Shown one piece after another: positions 1-8,791 of a DNA stretch of 64,000 nt. Numbering within the stretch: the first letter of the stretch is position 1; each line of letters opens with the position of its first letter. The DNA lies in the NCBI RefSeq assembly GCF_007743815.1, contig NZ_CP036265.1:1018501-1082500 (forward strand), given 5' to 3'. Under the pieces are notes generated by a model. It saw only the letters and a program-made list of their open reading frames with translations, had not been told where the DNA came from and ran no database searches. Source of the DNA: Alienimonas californiensis. Its GTDB lineage: Bacteria; Planctomycetota; Planctomycetia; Planctomycetales; Planctomycetaceae. The position numbers and the translations under genes are program-made.

Positions 1-2
1 AT

Positions 3-236
3 CCGTTCCACGTCCGCCCAGCCGCCGGGGGGCGGGGCGACGGCGACGGACGCCCCCTCCGCCGACCCGCGACGCGGGGACGAGCCGGCGGCGGACGGGG
101 CGACGCTCAGGGCGGCGACTCGGGGGAGAAAAGCGGCGGGGGCGAAGGAACGGGCGCGAAGCCGGCCGACGCCATCCTGCCCGAGTCCGCCGACGGCGCA
201 AACCTCGCCCGTGGCGGCTGCGGCCTGCATCGTTAA
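3..236 (+). CDS. Possible 3' end of a gene entering from the left
   Basis: One plus-strand frame is open from the window edge and closes with a double stop (TAA TAG) at about 234-239. The last 40 or so residues are rich in Gly, Ala, Asp and Glu, as in a disordered C-terminal tail, but the part nearer the edge is Arg/Gly-rich and could be noise in GC-rich DNA. No domain is recognisable. If it is not coding, the first 405 bases hold no gene that I can support. Confidence 0.2.
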   Translation, partial: PFHVRPAAGGRGDGDGRPLRRPATRGRAGGGRGDAQGGDSGEKSGGGEGTGAKPADAILPESADGANLARGGCGLHR

Positions 237-405
237 TAGGGATCAAAACTGGACGGAAGCGTCCCCGCAGTCCCCCGCGGCGCCGCACCCCCGGCGACCC
301 TGCCGGCTGTTCCGATCAATCTAATTGTCGGGGAGACCGTTCCGGTGAAGCCGGTTCCTCCGGTCGCCCGATCTTCTGGAAAGTCTGCGGCCCCGCCGCA
401 CCGCC

Positions 406-2763
406 GTGCATCCTCCTTCGACCGTTCTCATGCCCGCGCCCCGACCGGCCGTCGCCGCCCGTCGTCGCTCCGGTCAGCGAATTGGGCTCGGCCCTCCGGC
501 CGCCGCCCGACGCTGGCGGCGAGCGCTGGGGACCCTCTGCCTGGCCGGGCTGGCGGCGACGGGCGGGGGCTGCTCCGCGATCGACGCGGTGCGCCTCACC
601 GGGGCGGATCGCCATGTGGCGTTGGAACAGGTCCCGCAGGCTCCCCGCCTGCCGGACGTCCTGCCGAACCCCGCCTCCGAGCACGACCCCCGCACCACGC
701 TGGGCTTCGCCCCCCGGACGATCCGCGACGCCGACGCGCCCGTCGAGCACTGGGACGTCTCGCTGCAGGAGGCGATCGCCTTCGCCGTGGAGAACAGCAC
801 GGTGGCCCGGGACCTCGGCGCCGCGGTGCTGCGGAACCCGGACAGCGTGCAGACGCGGTTCGACCCGGCCCTGCAATACACCGACGCCCGCTTCGGCCCG
901 GAGGCGGCCCTCGCGGAGTTCGACGCCCAATTCACCGCCGGGCTGTTCGGTCAGAACAACGACCGCGTCATTAACAACCAGTTCGCCGGCGGCGGCGTGC
1001 AGCAATTCCAACAGGACCTGGTCACCTCCCGGGCCGAACTGAGCAAGGTCTCCGCGACCGGCACCCGGTTCGCCCTGCGGCAACTGACCGAATACGACAA
1101 CAACAACGCCCCGGCGAACCTGTTCCCCAGCGCCTACGACACCTACGCCGAGGCGGAGGCTCGCCATCCCCTGCTGCGGGGCGGCGGCGTGACGTTTAAT
1201 CGCATCGCCGGCCCGGACGGCGAACCGGGCTTTTATAACGGCGTGGTGATCGCCCGGGTCAATCACGAAATCAGCCAGACGGAATTCGAAACCGGCCTGC
1301 GCGACTTCGTCAGCGACGTGACCAACGCCTATTGGGAACTGGTCTACGCCTACCGCAACCTCAACGCCAAGCGGCAGGCCCGCGATCGGGCGGTGCTGGT
1401 CGCCGAGGCCTTCCGCGACCGGGCCGAGGGGCTCGGCGGCTCCGACGCCGAAAAAGAGGCCCTCGTCCGCGAACAATATTTCCGCTTCCAGGAGGAAGTG
1501 GAGGAGGCCCTCGCCGGCCGTCCGATCGAATATACCTTCACCGGAGCCGGCCGGGGCGGCGGGACGTTCCGCGGCGGCGGCGGCGTGCAGACCGCCGAAC
1601 GCCGGCTGCGCCTGCTGATGGGCGTGCCGCTAAACGAACCCCGCGCGCTGCGGCCCGCGGAAGACGGCCCGGCCGTCCCCGCGGAGGTGTTGTTCGACTG
1701 GGGCACGATCGCCGGCCGCGCCCTCGACGCCCGGCCGGAACTGCGGGCGCAGCGGTTACGCGTCCGCCGGGCGGAGATGGAACTGACCGCGGCCCAGAAC
1801 TTCCTCTCGCCGCAATTGGACGCCGTCGCCCGCTACCGGGTCCGCGGGTTCGGGGACCGGCTCGTCAGCGCCGCCGAGGGGCCGCCCGGGCCGCAGCTCC
1901 GGGGCAGTGAAGCGTTTGAAACGCTGGACAGCGGCGATTTTCAGGAGTGGGAGGCCGGCCTGGAGTTCAGCGTGCCGCTGGGCTTCCGCCGCGCCCACGC
2001 CGCGGTTCAAAACGCCGAATTGCAGATCGCCCGGGAGCGGGCCCTGCTCCGCGAGCAGGAACGGCAGGTCATGTACGACCTGTCCAACGCCGTCGCCGAG
2101 AAGGACCGGGCTTACCAGAGCCTGCAAACCAGCCTGAACCGGCACGCCGCGGCGGTGGAACTGCTGGATTCGCTGGAGAACCGCTTCGGCCTCGCCCGGC
2201 CGACCTTGGAAGGCGAGGCGCCGGACGACGAGGCCGTCGGCGGCGTGGGCGACTTCGGCGAGCTCGACCGCCTGCTGGACGCCCAGCGGCGGGTGACCGA
2301 TTCGGAACTGGCCGTCTTCAGCGCCAAGGCGGCGTACGAGGTGGCGATTAAAAACGTGTTCTTCGAGACCGGCGAACTGCTGCAATACCACGAAGTCTTG
2401 CTGGCCGACGGCGGGGCCGCGGGGCCGAGCGTCTCCGCCCCCGGCGACGCGTTCGCCCCGCCGGCGCCGATGCCGGCGCCGGCGGACCTGCTGCCCGCCC
2501 CGGCCCCGTTGCCAGCGTTAGACGACGCGGCCGACGGCCCGGCCCCGCTGTTGCAGACCGATCCGCCGACGTTCCTGCCGGAGGACCCGCTCCCCCCGCC
2601 CGGCGGCGACGCCCCGGTCGACTCGGACGCGGAAACGAGCCCCTCCACCAACCGCCCCGCCGCCGCCGCGCCGCCCGCCGAAGCGGCGCCGCTCCTCGAG
2701 CCGGCTGGCGAAGCCGTCAACGAACCGGCCGCGGCAGCCCCAGCCGGCCGGGCGTCGCTGTGA
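406..2763 (+). CDS. TolC-family outer-membrane efflux lipoprotein
   Basis: This is a TolC/OMF-type outer-membrane channel protein of about 785 residues. The N-terminus has an Arg-rich stretch, a hydrophobic segment and a lipobox-like GGGC, which suggests lipid anchoring. The middle contains long helical stretches with the alternating coiled pattern of OMF proteins, including a segment with repeated Arg/Glu (residues about 300-360) and a second near 540-620. After about residue 665 there is a Pro/Ala-rich tail of over 100 residues that TolC proteins normally lack. GTG at 406 opens the frame; ATG at 430 is an equally good start. It stands alone, without an RND or membrane-fusion partner. Its substrate is unknown. 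Confidence 0.75.
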   Translation: MHPPSTVLMPAPRPAVAARRRSGQRIGLGPPAAARRWRRALGTLCLAGLAATGGGCSAIDAVRLTGADRHVALEQVPQAPRLPDVLPNPASEHDPRTTLGFAPRTIRDADAPVEHWDVSLQEAIAFAVENSTVARDLGAAVLRNPDSVQTRFDPALQYTDARFGPEAALAEFDAQFTAGLFGQNNDRVINNQFAGGGVQQFQQDLVTSRAELSKVSATGTRFALRQLTEYDNNNAPANLFPSAYDTYAEAEARHPLLRGGGVTFNRIAGPDGEPGFYNGVVIARVNHEISQTEFETGLRDFVSDVTNAYWELVYAYRNLNAKRQARDRAVLVAEAFRDRAEGLGGSDAEKEALVREQYFRFQEEVEEALAGRPIEYTFTGAGRGGGTFRGGGGVQTAERRLRLLMGVPLNEPRALRPAEDGPAVPAEVLFDWGTIAGRALDARPELRAQRLRVRRAEMELTAAQNFLSPQLDAVARYRVRGFGDRLVSAAEGPPGPQLRGSEAFETLDSGDFQEWEAGLEFSVPLGFRRAHAAVQNAELQIARERALLREQERQVMYDLSNAVAEKDRAYQSLQTSLNRHAAAVELLDSLENRFGLARPTLEGEAPDDEAVGGVGDFGELDRLLDAQRRVTDSELAVFSAKAAYEVAIKNVFFETGELLQYHEVLLADGGAAGPSVSAPGDAFAPPAPMPAPADLLPAPAPLPALDDAADGPAPLLQTDPPTFLPEDPLPPPGGDAPVDSDAETSPSTNRPAAAAPPAEAAPLLEPAGEAVNEPAAAAPAGRASL

Positions 2764-2778
2764 GGGCGGCACTCGCCG

Positions 2779-3174
2779 TTACGGGGAGCCCGTGCGGCGG
2801 TAGTGGATGCGGTATTCGGTTTTGTCGGTGACGGTCTCGGTGCCGCGGGTCTCCGAACCGAGGTTCATCCGCAGGCCGCCCTCCTCGCCGCCGGCCAGCC
2901 GCACGCCCAGTGGACTGACTTCCTCCTCGTAGTTCACCGTCTGGCCGACGACGACCTCCTCCTCCCGGAGGATTTCGTAGCCCTCGGGGAAGTGCTCGGC
3001 CATCAGTTTCTCGGCCTTCTTCCGCCCGCCGGGCCCGCTGACCGCCACCACGCCGCGGTCGCCCTCCTTCAGCACATAGCGGGCGCAGCCCATCGCCCAC
3101 GTGCTCAGGCAGACCGCGACCAGTAACGTCACGCCGACGACATAGAAGCGAGACGCGAAACGAGAGGGATTCAT
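2779..3174 (-). CDS. Small lipoprotein of unknown function
   Basis: A 131-residue protein starting at MNPSRF. It has a hydrophobic signal segment ending in WAMGC, a plausible lipobox, so the mature protein should be membrane-anchored. The mature part is polar, with an acidic middle (EREEEVVVGQ-like) and no recognised domain. It converges on the TolC-like gene with only 15 bases between stops. An upstream in-frame start at 3216 exists but would put 14 extra polar residues before the signal, so 3174 is preferred. Function is unknown. Confidence 0.6.
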   Translation of the reverse strand: MNPSRFASRFYVVGVTLLVAVCLSTWAMGCARYVLKEGDRGVVAVSGPGGRKKAEKLMAEHFPEGYEILREEEVVVGQTVNYEEEVSPLGVRLAGGEEGGLRMNLGSETRGTETVTDKTEYRIHYRRTGSP

Positions 3175-3251
3175 CCCGCCGACGTAGCCCGTCACGCGAT
3201 CGCTCCGCAACCTCAAAAACTAAGGCGCCCTGCAGCAGGGCGTCGCGGCTT

Positions 3252-3335
3252 CGTGAGCCCGGAGCGCAAGCTCCGGCCGTGGGCGCCGCCGCCCCGTCGC
3301 CGAGCCGTTGCCGAAGCTTGCGCTTCGGGCTCACG
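3252..3335. repeat. Inverted repeat, GAGCCCGAAGCGCAAGC family
   Basis: Arms at 3252-3276 and 3311-3335 are near-perfect reverse complements of 25 bases (two mismatches), around the core GAGCCCGRAGCGCAAGC. The same core recurs at 38864-38934. A smaller hairpin (GCCCTGC/GCAGGGC) lies just upstream at about 3227-3242. The location between a lipoprotein gene and recG fits a dispersed intergenic palindrome that may also terminate transcription. Confidence 0.7.
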
Positions 3336-3364
3336 CAGGGACTCCAAGCTCTTCCAAAGACTGC

Positions 3365-5485
3365 TCATCCCGTCTTCGCCAGTTCGAGCACCTCGCCGAA
3401 GCGGTCCAGCACTTCGGCCTTCACCATCGCCCACTCCGGCAGGTCGAAGGAACCGGTCTCCACGAGGTGAAAGGCCCGGCGGCGGGCCATCTCCAATAAC
3501 TCCCGGTCCCGTTGCGGGTCGGCGACGCGGAGGGCGCTTTTGCCGCTCTGCCGGGTGCCGAGTACGTGGCCGGGGCCGCGCTGAGCAAAATCCGCCTCGG
3601 CGATTTGAAAGCCGTCGGTGGTGCGCTCCAACACGCCCAGGCGCTCCGCGGCGGTCTGCGACGTCTGGTCCGTATAGAGGAAACAATATCCCCGCCGGGC
3701 GCCGCGGGCGACGCGGCCGCGGAGCTGGTGGAGTTGGCTCAGGCCGAAGCTCTCCGCCTTCTGTATCACCATCAGCGTCGCGTTCGGCACGTCCACGCCG
3801 ACCTCCACCACGGTCGTGCTGACCAGAACCCGCGTCTCGCCGGTTTTGAAGGCGCTCATCGCCGCGTCCTTCTTGTCCGCGTCCATGCGGCCGTGCACCA
3901 GGCCGACGGCGTAGCCCTTTAACTCCCCCTCGACGAGTTCTTTGAACGTCGCCTCGACGGAGGCGGAGAGTTCGTCGCTGTCGCCGTTGGCCTCGGAGGC
4001 GTCGCCGACCTTCGGGCAGATGACGTACAGTTGGCGACCCTCGTCCAGCTTTTCCCGAATGAAATGCCAGGTCTTCTGCCGGGCTTGGGGGCCGGGCACG
4101 CGGCTGGTGACGACCGGCTGCCGGCCGGGGGGCAGGTCGCGGACGGTAGTGACGTCCAGGTCGCCGAACTGGGTGAGGGCGAGGCTGCGGGGGATGGGCG
4201 TGGCGGTCATCACCAGCACGTGCGGGTCGCGGTCGCCGGCGCTGAAGGCGGCCCGCTGGGCGACGCCGAACTTGTGCTGTTCGTCCACCACCGCGACGCC
4301 CAGCCGCGGGATCTCCACGCCCTTTTGAATGAGGGCCTGCGTGCCGATCACCATCTGCACCGCCCCGCTTTTAATGCGGGCCCGCAGGTCCTTGCGTTTC
4401 TTGGCGGTGAGCCGGCCCGTCAGTAACCGGCGTTCGACCCGGCTGTGGGCCAGCGCGTGCTGCACGGTGGCCCAGTGTTGATTGGCGAGGACCTCCGTCG
4501 GGGCCATCAAGACCGCCTGCCGGCCGTGGGCGACGGCGGTCAGCATGGCGTAAAGCGCCACGACCGTCTTGCCGGCGCCCACGTCGGCCTGCAGCAGGCG
4601 GTGCATGGCGATTTCGCTGGCCAGGTCGGCGGCGATCTCCTTGACGGCCTGGTTCTGCCCGTCGGTGAATTCGAACGGGAACAGCCGGCGGATGCGGGCG
4701 TCGATCTTGGCGGAGACCGGCAGCGGGTCCGCCTTCCCGCCGCTGCGCCACAGTCGACGCCGCAGGGCCACGCCCAGTTGAAACTCGAATAAGTCGTCGA
4801 ACAGCACCCGGTCCCGGGCGGCGTTGAAGTCCTCCAGCGTCTGGGCGGCGTGCAGGTTGGCGGCGGCGTCGCGGAGGTGCGGCAGGCCGTATTGATCGCG
4901 GAACGCCTTGGGCAGCGGGTCGCAAATATATTGGCCGAATCCCTCCACCGCCCGCGTCGCCAGCATGTTCAAACCCCGCTGGTTGACGCCCTCGGTGAGG
5001 GCGTACCGGGGTTCAATTCCGCCGACGTCCTCGGCCCCCGGCTCGCCGGGTTCGCCCTCGAGAACCTGCACCTGCGGCGAGGAGAACTCCCAGGCCCCGT
5101 CGTAGCGTTTCGGCTTGCCGGTGAGCATGACCCGCGTGCCCGGCGGGAGCTTTTTGAGCATCCAACGTTGGTTGAAGAAACTCGCCCGCACCGTGCCGGA
5201 CGACGTTTCGACGATCGACTTGACCAGAATGCGCCCGCCGCGGGTGGAGCGGGCGTCGGTGTCGAGGACCACGCCGCGGACGGTGTGGATCGTGTCGGCG
5301 TCCAGTTCCTCCACGCTCGTGGCGACGGACAGGTCCACCACGTCCCGCGGCAACAGGAAGAGCAGATCGCGGACGGTGAGCACGTCCAGCTTGGCCAGCA
5401 GCGCCGCCCGGCGGGGGCCGCAGCCGCGGACGTACTGCACGGGGGTGTCGAGCGGATCGTCGGCGAGGGGAACGTCGTCGGCCAT
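3365..5485 (-). CDS. recG: ATP-dependent DNA helicase RecG
   Basis: RecG remodels stalled replication forks and Holliday junctions. The 706-residue product has the family layout: an N-terminal helix-hairpin-helix-like region (YVRGCGPRRAALLAKL), an OB-fold wedge domain and two SF2 helicase domains. Visible motifs are Walker A (ADVGAGKTVV), DEQHKFGVAQR (motif II plus the RecG-specific extension), MTATPIPRSLALT (motif III), and QLRGRVARGARRGYC (motif VI). Motif VI has Ala where RGRVGRG is usual. ATG at 5485 is preceded by a run of small membrane-protein genes in the same direction with a 47-base gap, so co-transcription is possible. Length fits the family. Confidence 0.95.
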   Translation of the reverse strand: MADDVPLADDPLDTPVQYVRGCGPRRAALLAKLDVLTVRDLLFLLPRDVVDLSVATSVEELDADTIHTVRGVVLDTDARSTRGGRILVKSIVETSSGTVRASFFNQRWMLKKLPPGTRVMLTGKPKRYDGAWEFSSPQVQVLEGEPGEPGAEDVGGIEPRYALTEGVNQRGLNMLATRAVEGFGQYICDPLPKAFRDQYGLPHLRDAAANLHAAQTLEDFNAARDRVLFDDLFEFQLGVALRRRLWRSGGKADPLPVSAKIDARIRRLFPFEFTDGQNQAVKEIAADLASEIAMHRLLQADVGAGKTVVALYAMLTAVAHGRQAVLMAPTEVLANQHWATVQHALAHSRVERRLLTGRLTAKKRKDLRARIKSGAVQMVIGTQALIQKGVEIPRLGVAVVDEQHKFGVAQRAAFSAGDRDPHVLVMTATPIPRSLALTQFGDLDVTTVRDLPPGRQPVVTSRVPGPQARQKTWHFIREKLDEGRQLYVICPKVGDASEANGDSDELSASVEATFKELVEGELKGYAVGLVHGRMDADKKDAAMSAFKTGETRVLVSTTVVEVGVDVPNATLMVIQKAESFGLSQLHQLRGRVARGARRGYCFLYTDQTSQTAAERLGVLERTTDGFQIAEADFAQRGPGHVLGTRQSGKSALRVADPQRDRELLEMARRRAFHLVETGSFDLPEWAMVKAEVLDRFGEVLELAKTG

Positions 5486-5532
5486 GCCCGTATTCTAAGC
5501 GGAATGCGTGAATTCGGCTCGGCGGGCCGGCG

Positions 5533-6015
5533 TCAGAACATCGCGTCAAGAATCGCCCCCGTCGCGAGCACGGAGCCCACCAGCCACGCGACGCCGACAA
5601 GATAGACCGCCGCCGCCCGACGGGCCGCCTTGCTCCCCCGCCCACGGCGGAGCGCCCAGCGGCAGCCGACCGCCGGTCCCGTCAGCACGATCAGCGTCAC
5701 GACGGCCGCATCCCCGCCGATCGCCTCCACAGCCCTGATCATCGACCGGATCGGTTCGATGGGGACGCGCATGCACAGGACCAGCAGGACGTACGTCACC
5801 ACGATCGTGAGCAGCGGCGCCCCCGCCAGCCAAACGGCCGCCCGCCGCCACGGCCCCGCGGGGTCGAAGGGCGTCGGTTCGAGGATCTCCGCCCAGTCCG
5901 ACCGGCGGGGTCGCCAGTCGGTCCACCACGACTGCGGGACGACGGCGGGCGTGACGCCCCACCACCGCGGCCGGGCCTCGGCCTGCAGGTCGTCGGCGAG
6001 CGGGTCGTCGGCCAT
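5533..6015 (-). CDS. Small membrane protein, tandem paralogue 1
   Basis: A 160-residue protein with a soluble N-terminus of about 55 residues, then hydrophobic segments at roughly 58-80, 100-118 and 135-155. The N-terminus (DPLADD...ARPRWWGVTPAVVPQSWW) closely matches that of the next gene upstream, which fixes them as paralogues. The last part has the shared pattern of a basic patch followed by an Ala-rich helix (RAAAVYLVGVAWLVG). No known domain is recognised. It is the last of four such genes reading toward recG, with 52 bases separating it from paralogue 2. Confidence 0.7.
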   Translation of the reverse strand: MADDPLADDLQAEARPRWWGVTPAVVPQSWWTDWRPRRSDWAEILEPTPFDPAGPWRRAAVWLAGAPLLTIVVTYVLLVLCMRVPIEPIRSMIRAVEAIGGDAAVVTLIVLTGPAVGCRWALRRGRGSKAARRAAAVYLVGVAWLVGSVLATGAILDAMF

Positions 6016-6067
6016 TGCGATTCCATGCTAAGCCAGACGGCCGCGATTCGGCTCGGGGGCGGGTCGA

Positions 6068-6586
6068 TCAGAAGAACGAGCGGAGCGACGCGATCGTCGC
6101 CAGCCCGACGCCCAGCCACCACACGCCGCCGACGACCGCGTAAACGGCCGCCGCCCGCCACGCCGCCGCGTCCGCCCGGCCGCGCCAGAGTAGCCAAACG
6201 CAGCCCGCAGCGGTGGCGGGCACGGAGCACAGGCCCATCACCAGCGCGTCCCCCGCCACGCCCTCCCCGCCGAAGCGGTAAAGGTCGTTCACCCAGCGCC
6301 AAACGGGGTCGACGCGGTACGCGTCGCAGACCAGCAGGAGGGCGAAGGTCCCCGCCACGATTGCCATCGGCAGCGCCCCCAGCCAGACGATCGCGCGCCA
6401 CTCGCCGGCGCCCGCCCCGTCGCGGTCCAGCAGCCCGGTCACGTCGCGGCGCCGGGGCTTCAGGTTCGCCCACCACGGCTGCGGGACAACGGCGGGCGTC
6501 GTCCCCCACCACCGCGGCCGGGCCTCGGCGAGCGGGTCGTCCGGAGGAAGCGCCGCGTCGGGCGGCCAATCGTCGTGAGAGTTCAT
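6068..6586 (-). CDS. Small membrane protein, tandem paralogue 2
   Basis: A 172-residue protein. Residues about 20-50 (EARPRWWGTTPAVVPQPWW) nearly repeat the N-terminus of its downstream neighbour, suggesting a cytoplasmic sequence under constraint. Three hydrophobic segments follow (around WLGALPMAIVAGTFALLLV, the SVPATAAGCVWLLW region, and the C-terminal Ala/Val helix). The WR...AAWRAAAVYA pattern between the last two is shared with paralogues 1, 3 and 4. Only 12 bases separate its start from the stop of paralogue 3, so the genes are probably co-transcribed. Function unknown. Confidence 0.7.
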   Translation of the reverse strand: MNSHDDWPPDAALPPDDPLAEARPRWWGTTPAVVPQPWWANLKPRRRDVTGLLDRDGAGAGEWRAIVWLGALPMAIVAGTFALLLVCDAYRVDPVWRWVNDLYRFGGEGVAGDALVMGLCSVPATAAGCVWLLWRGRADAAAWRAAAVYAVVGGVWWLGVGLATIASLRSFF

Positions 6587-6598
6587 CCCGGTTCCCGA

Positions 6599-7003
6599 TC
6601 AAAAGTTCACGCTGCGCCCCCCGACCAACAACCCGAGGGCGGCGGCCGTGGTCGCCGCCCACGCCGCGGCGGCGTATAGCGCCGCGTTCCGCCAACCCTG
6701 CGGCGTCGCCCCGTCCCGCCGGAGCAGGTAGGCGACACCCGGCAGCGCCGCCGACGCCCTCAGCGCCGCCGACGCCCTCAGCGCCGCCATGAGGACCGCG
6801 TCGCCGAACAGCCCGCCGCCGAGGTCCTGTTGCCGATGGCCCAGCCAGTGGTCCACTTCTTTCAACGCGGCCGGAGACGACGGCAGAGCGACGACGAGCA
6901 GCAGGCCGAAGTTTCCGCACGTCATCAGGAACGGCGCCGCCCACAGCCACAGCGCCGCCCCGCCGGGCCAGACGGGGCGGCGATCGGAGCGGGACGCGTT
7001 CAC
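6599..7003 (-). CDS. Small membrane protein, tandem paralogue 3
   Basis: A 134-residue protein beginning with GTG at 7003; the upstream gene's TGA overlaps it as GTGA (7003-7000), which decides the start. It lacks the RPRWWG N-terminus of paralogues 1 and 2 but keeps the first helix (AAPFLMTCGNFGLLLVV) and the final R-rich/Ala-rich hairpin (GWRNAALYAAAAW). Its middle contains an in-frame tandem duplication of ALRASA coming from an 18-base DNA repeat. No recognised domain. Confidence 0.65.
   Translation of the reverse strand: MNASRSDRRPVWPGGAALWLWAAPFLMTCGNFGLLLVVALPSSPAALKEVDHWLGHRQQDLGGGLFGDAVLMAALRASAALRASAALPGVAYLLRRDGATPQGWRNAALYAAAAWAATTAAALGLLVGGRSVNF
6743..6788. repeat. 18-bp tandem repeat inside paralogue 3
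   Basis: Two exact copies of CAGCGCCGCCGACGCCCT (6743-6760, 6761-6778) are followed by 10 more matching bases. The period is a multiple of three, so copy-number change would keep the frame and only lengthen the loop between membrane segments by six residues. Confidence 0.9.
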
Positions 7004-7392
7004 AAGACCGCCCGCGCGATTTTGAGGAGGCCGATCAACAGGAGGGTGAGCACGACCCAAGCGGCCGCCGCGTAGCCCGCCGCGAACGCCCAGCCGCGGG
7101 CGTTCGATCTGGCCCGCCACCCCAGGTAGGCGAATCCCGCCAACGCGCCAGGGGCGGCGAGCGCGGCGAGGACGCCTTCCTTTTCCAGCCCCCTCGTCAC
7201 GGCTCGCAACGCTTCGGACGCGAGGCCGGAGAGCAACGGGGACCGCGGGTGCGTGAGGAGCACCAGCACGGCGAAGTTCCCGCACGCCGCCCCGACCGGC
7301 AGCGCCGCCAGCCAGACACAGCCCCAGATCCGCCTCCGCAGCGTCGGCGGGCTTTGGGCGAACGGGTCGGCGGCGGCGGGTTCAGAACTCAA
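7000..7392 (-). CDS. Small membrane protein, tandem paralogue 4
   Basis: A 130-residue protein with the family pattern: a short polar N-terminus, first helix LAALPVGAACGNFAVLVLL, a polar stretch of about 35 residues, then two more helices with R-rich connector (YLGWRARSNARGWAFAAGYAAAAW). The CGNF motif is shared with paralogue 3. Its start overlaps the end of the upstream PQQ-like gene by 11 bases and its stop overlaps paralogue 3 as GTGA, which implies translational coupling on both sides. Function unknown. Confidence 0.7.
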   Translation of the reverse strand: MSSEPAAADPFAQSPPTLRRRIWGCVWLAALPVGAACGNFAVLVLLTHPRSPLLSGLASEALRAVTRGLEKEGVLAALAAPGALAGFAYLGWRARSNARGWAFAAGYAAAAWVVLTLLLIGLLKIARAVL

Positions 7393-8680
7393 GGGCGATC
7401 AGCTCGTCCAACGCCCGCACGAGGATGCGGCCGCCCCCGGCAGTTCCCGTCTTGTCGGCCACGGCGACGTGCGCCCAGCTGGTGGCGTCGGTCACGTGGC
7501 GTTCGTCCAGGACCTTCAATTCGGTCGGGTCGGCGGCGATCAGCATCAGGTCGCCGTCGGCGTCGAGGGCCAGGATGCGCTTCCCGTCCGTGACCATCGA
7601 CCAGTACGAACCGAACGGCGTGCTGGTCCAGGCCGCCTCGCCGGTCTTCACGTCGTAGCAGACGACGCGGTCGGTTTTGAGGTGCTGATAAACGATCCCG
7701 TCGATCACGACCGGGCTGCTCATATAGCCCTGGCGATTGTTCTCCCAGACGGTCGCGACAGTCCAGTCTTCGTCGCCCCGCTTCGTCACTTCATACAGCA
7801 TCGTCCCGCCGCCGTTGGAACTGGTGAGGATGCGGACGGCGTCGCCGCGGCCGTCCGCCGGCAGCACGGTGGGAGTGAGGACGTTCATGCCGCGCATCGC
7901 CGGGACCGGCTCCGACCAGAGGATTTCGCCGTCCGCCGGATCGACGCCGCAGAGCTTGGTGCGGGCCTGCACGAGAATCTGCGGCGTCCCGCCAATCGTG
8001 GCGACGAACGGGGAGGAGAAGGCGCCGTCGTTCTCCGGGTCGCCGCCCAGCACGGTCCAGAGCACCTCCCCGGAGGCGGCGTCCAGCTTGCTGAAGCCCG
8101 CGATCGTGTGCGCGTAGACGGCCCCCTCATGCACCAGCGGGCTGGCGACGTGGCCGAACATCTCCGGCTCGGAGTCGGCCCGGGCGGCGAAGTCGACCCG
8201 CCAGTGCTCCGCCCCGGTGGCGGCGTCCAGCGCGACCAGCACGTCCCGCATCCCGGCGACGTATAACAGACCCTGGCCGTTCTCGTCGACCTGCAGCGCC
8301 GGGGTGCTGCGAATCCAGTCGCCGTTGGCCTTGGCGAAGAAGGGCACGCTGAGGTAGCCCTTCCACTGCGTCTCCCACAGCAACTTGCCGGTGGCGGCGT
8401 CGAAGGCCTTGGCGGCTTCGAACGTGTTGCCGACGGCTTCCGTTGTATACACCCGCGTGCCGCCCTGCCCGTCCGGGCCGAGCACCGGGCCCGAGTAGCT
8501 CGCCCCCAGCGGGACGCGCCACGCCTCTTTCACCGTCGCCTCGTCCAGCGACGCCGGCAGCGTCACTGCGGTGCGGCCGTCGCGGGTCGGGCCGCGCCAT
8601 TGATCCCAGCCGGTCGAGGCGTCCCCCGCCGGGCCGGCGGCGAGCAGCAGAACGGCGAACGGCAGCAGCGAGGCGGACAT
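7382..8680 (-). CDS. Secreted PQQ-like beta-propeller protein
   Basis: A protein of about 432 residues starting at MSASLLPF, with a signal peptide, then repeated beta-propeller blades of the PQQ/PQQ_2 kind. Typical blade ends such as AFDAATGKLLWETQ, ALDAATGAEHWRV, LDAASGEVLWTV and VDPADGEILWSE are visible, and the N-terminus has WDQWRGPTRDG, the usual opening of planctomycete PQQ-like proteins. These are secreted propellers, mostly of unknown ligand. An in-frame start at 8722 lies in the terminator hairpin and is unlikely. It is the first gene of the coupled run leading to recG; paralogue 4 overlaps its 3' end by 11 bases. Confidence 0.85.
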   Translation of the reverse strand: MSASLLPFAVLLLAAGPAGDASTGWDQWRGPTRDGRTAVTLPASLDEATVKEAWRVPLGASYSGPVLGPDGQGGTRVYTTEAVGNTFEAAKAFDAATGKLLWETQWKGYLSVPFFAKANGDWIRSTPALQVDENGQGLLYVAGMRDVLVALDAATGAEHWRVDFAARADSEPEMFGHVASPLVHEGAVYAHTIAGFSKLDAASGEVLWTVLGGDPENDGAFSSPFVATIGGTPQILVQARTKLCGVDPADGEILWSEPVPAMRGMNVLTPTVLPADGRGDAVRILTSSNGGGTMLYEVTKRGDEDWTVATVWENNRQGYMSSPVVIDGIVYQHLKTDRVVCYDVKTGEAAWTSTPFGSYWSMVTDGKRILALDADGDLMLIAADPTELKVLDERHVTDATSWAHVAVADKTGTAGGGRILVRALDELIALEF

Positions 8681-8720
8681 GCGGGCGATCCGAACGGGGC
8701 GGGTCCCGGAGTGTAGACGC

Positions 8721-8756
8721 AACGCCCCGCCGCGGCGGGGGCCGCGGCGGGGCGTT
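8721..8756 (-). terminator. Strong hairpin between oxidoreductase and propeller genes
   Basis: The 15-base arms AACGCCCCGCCGCGG (8721-8735) and its exact complement (8742-8756) enclose a 6-base loop. There is no T-run, so this is either a weak intrinsic terminator or a hairpin protecting mRNA ends. It sits just after the minus-strand oxidoreductase gene. Confidence 0.65.
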
Positions 8757-8791
8757 CGTCAACCGGATCGTCGGTTTGCCGGGGCGATCGC

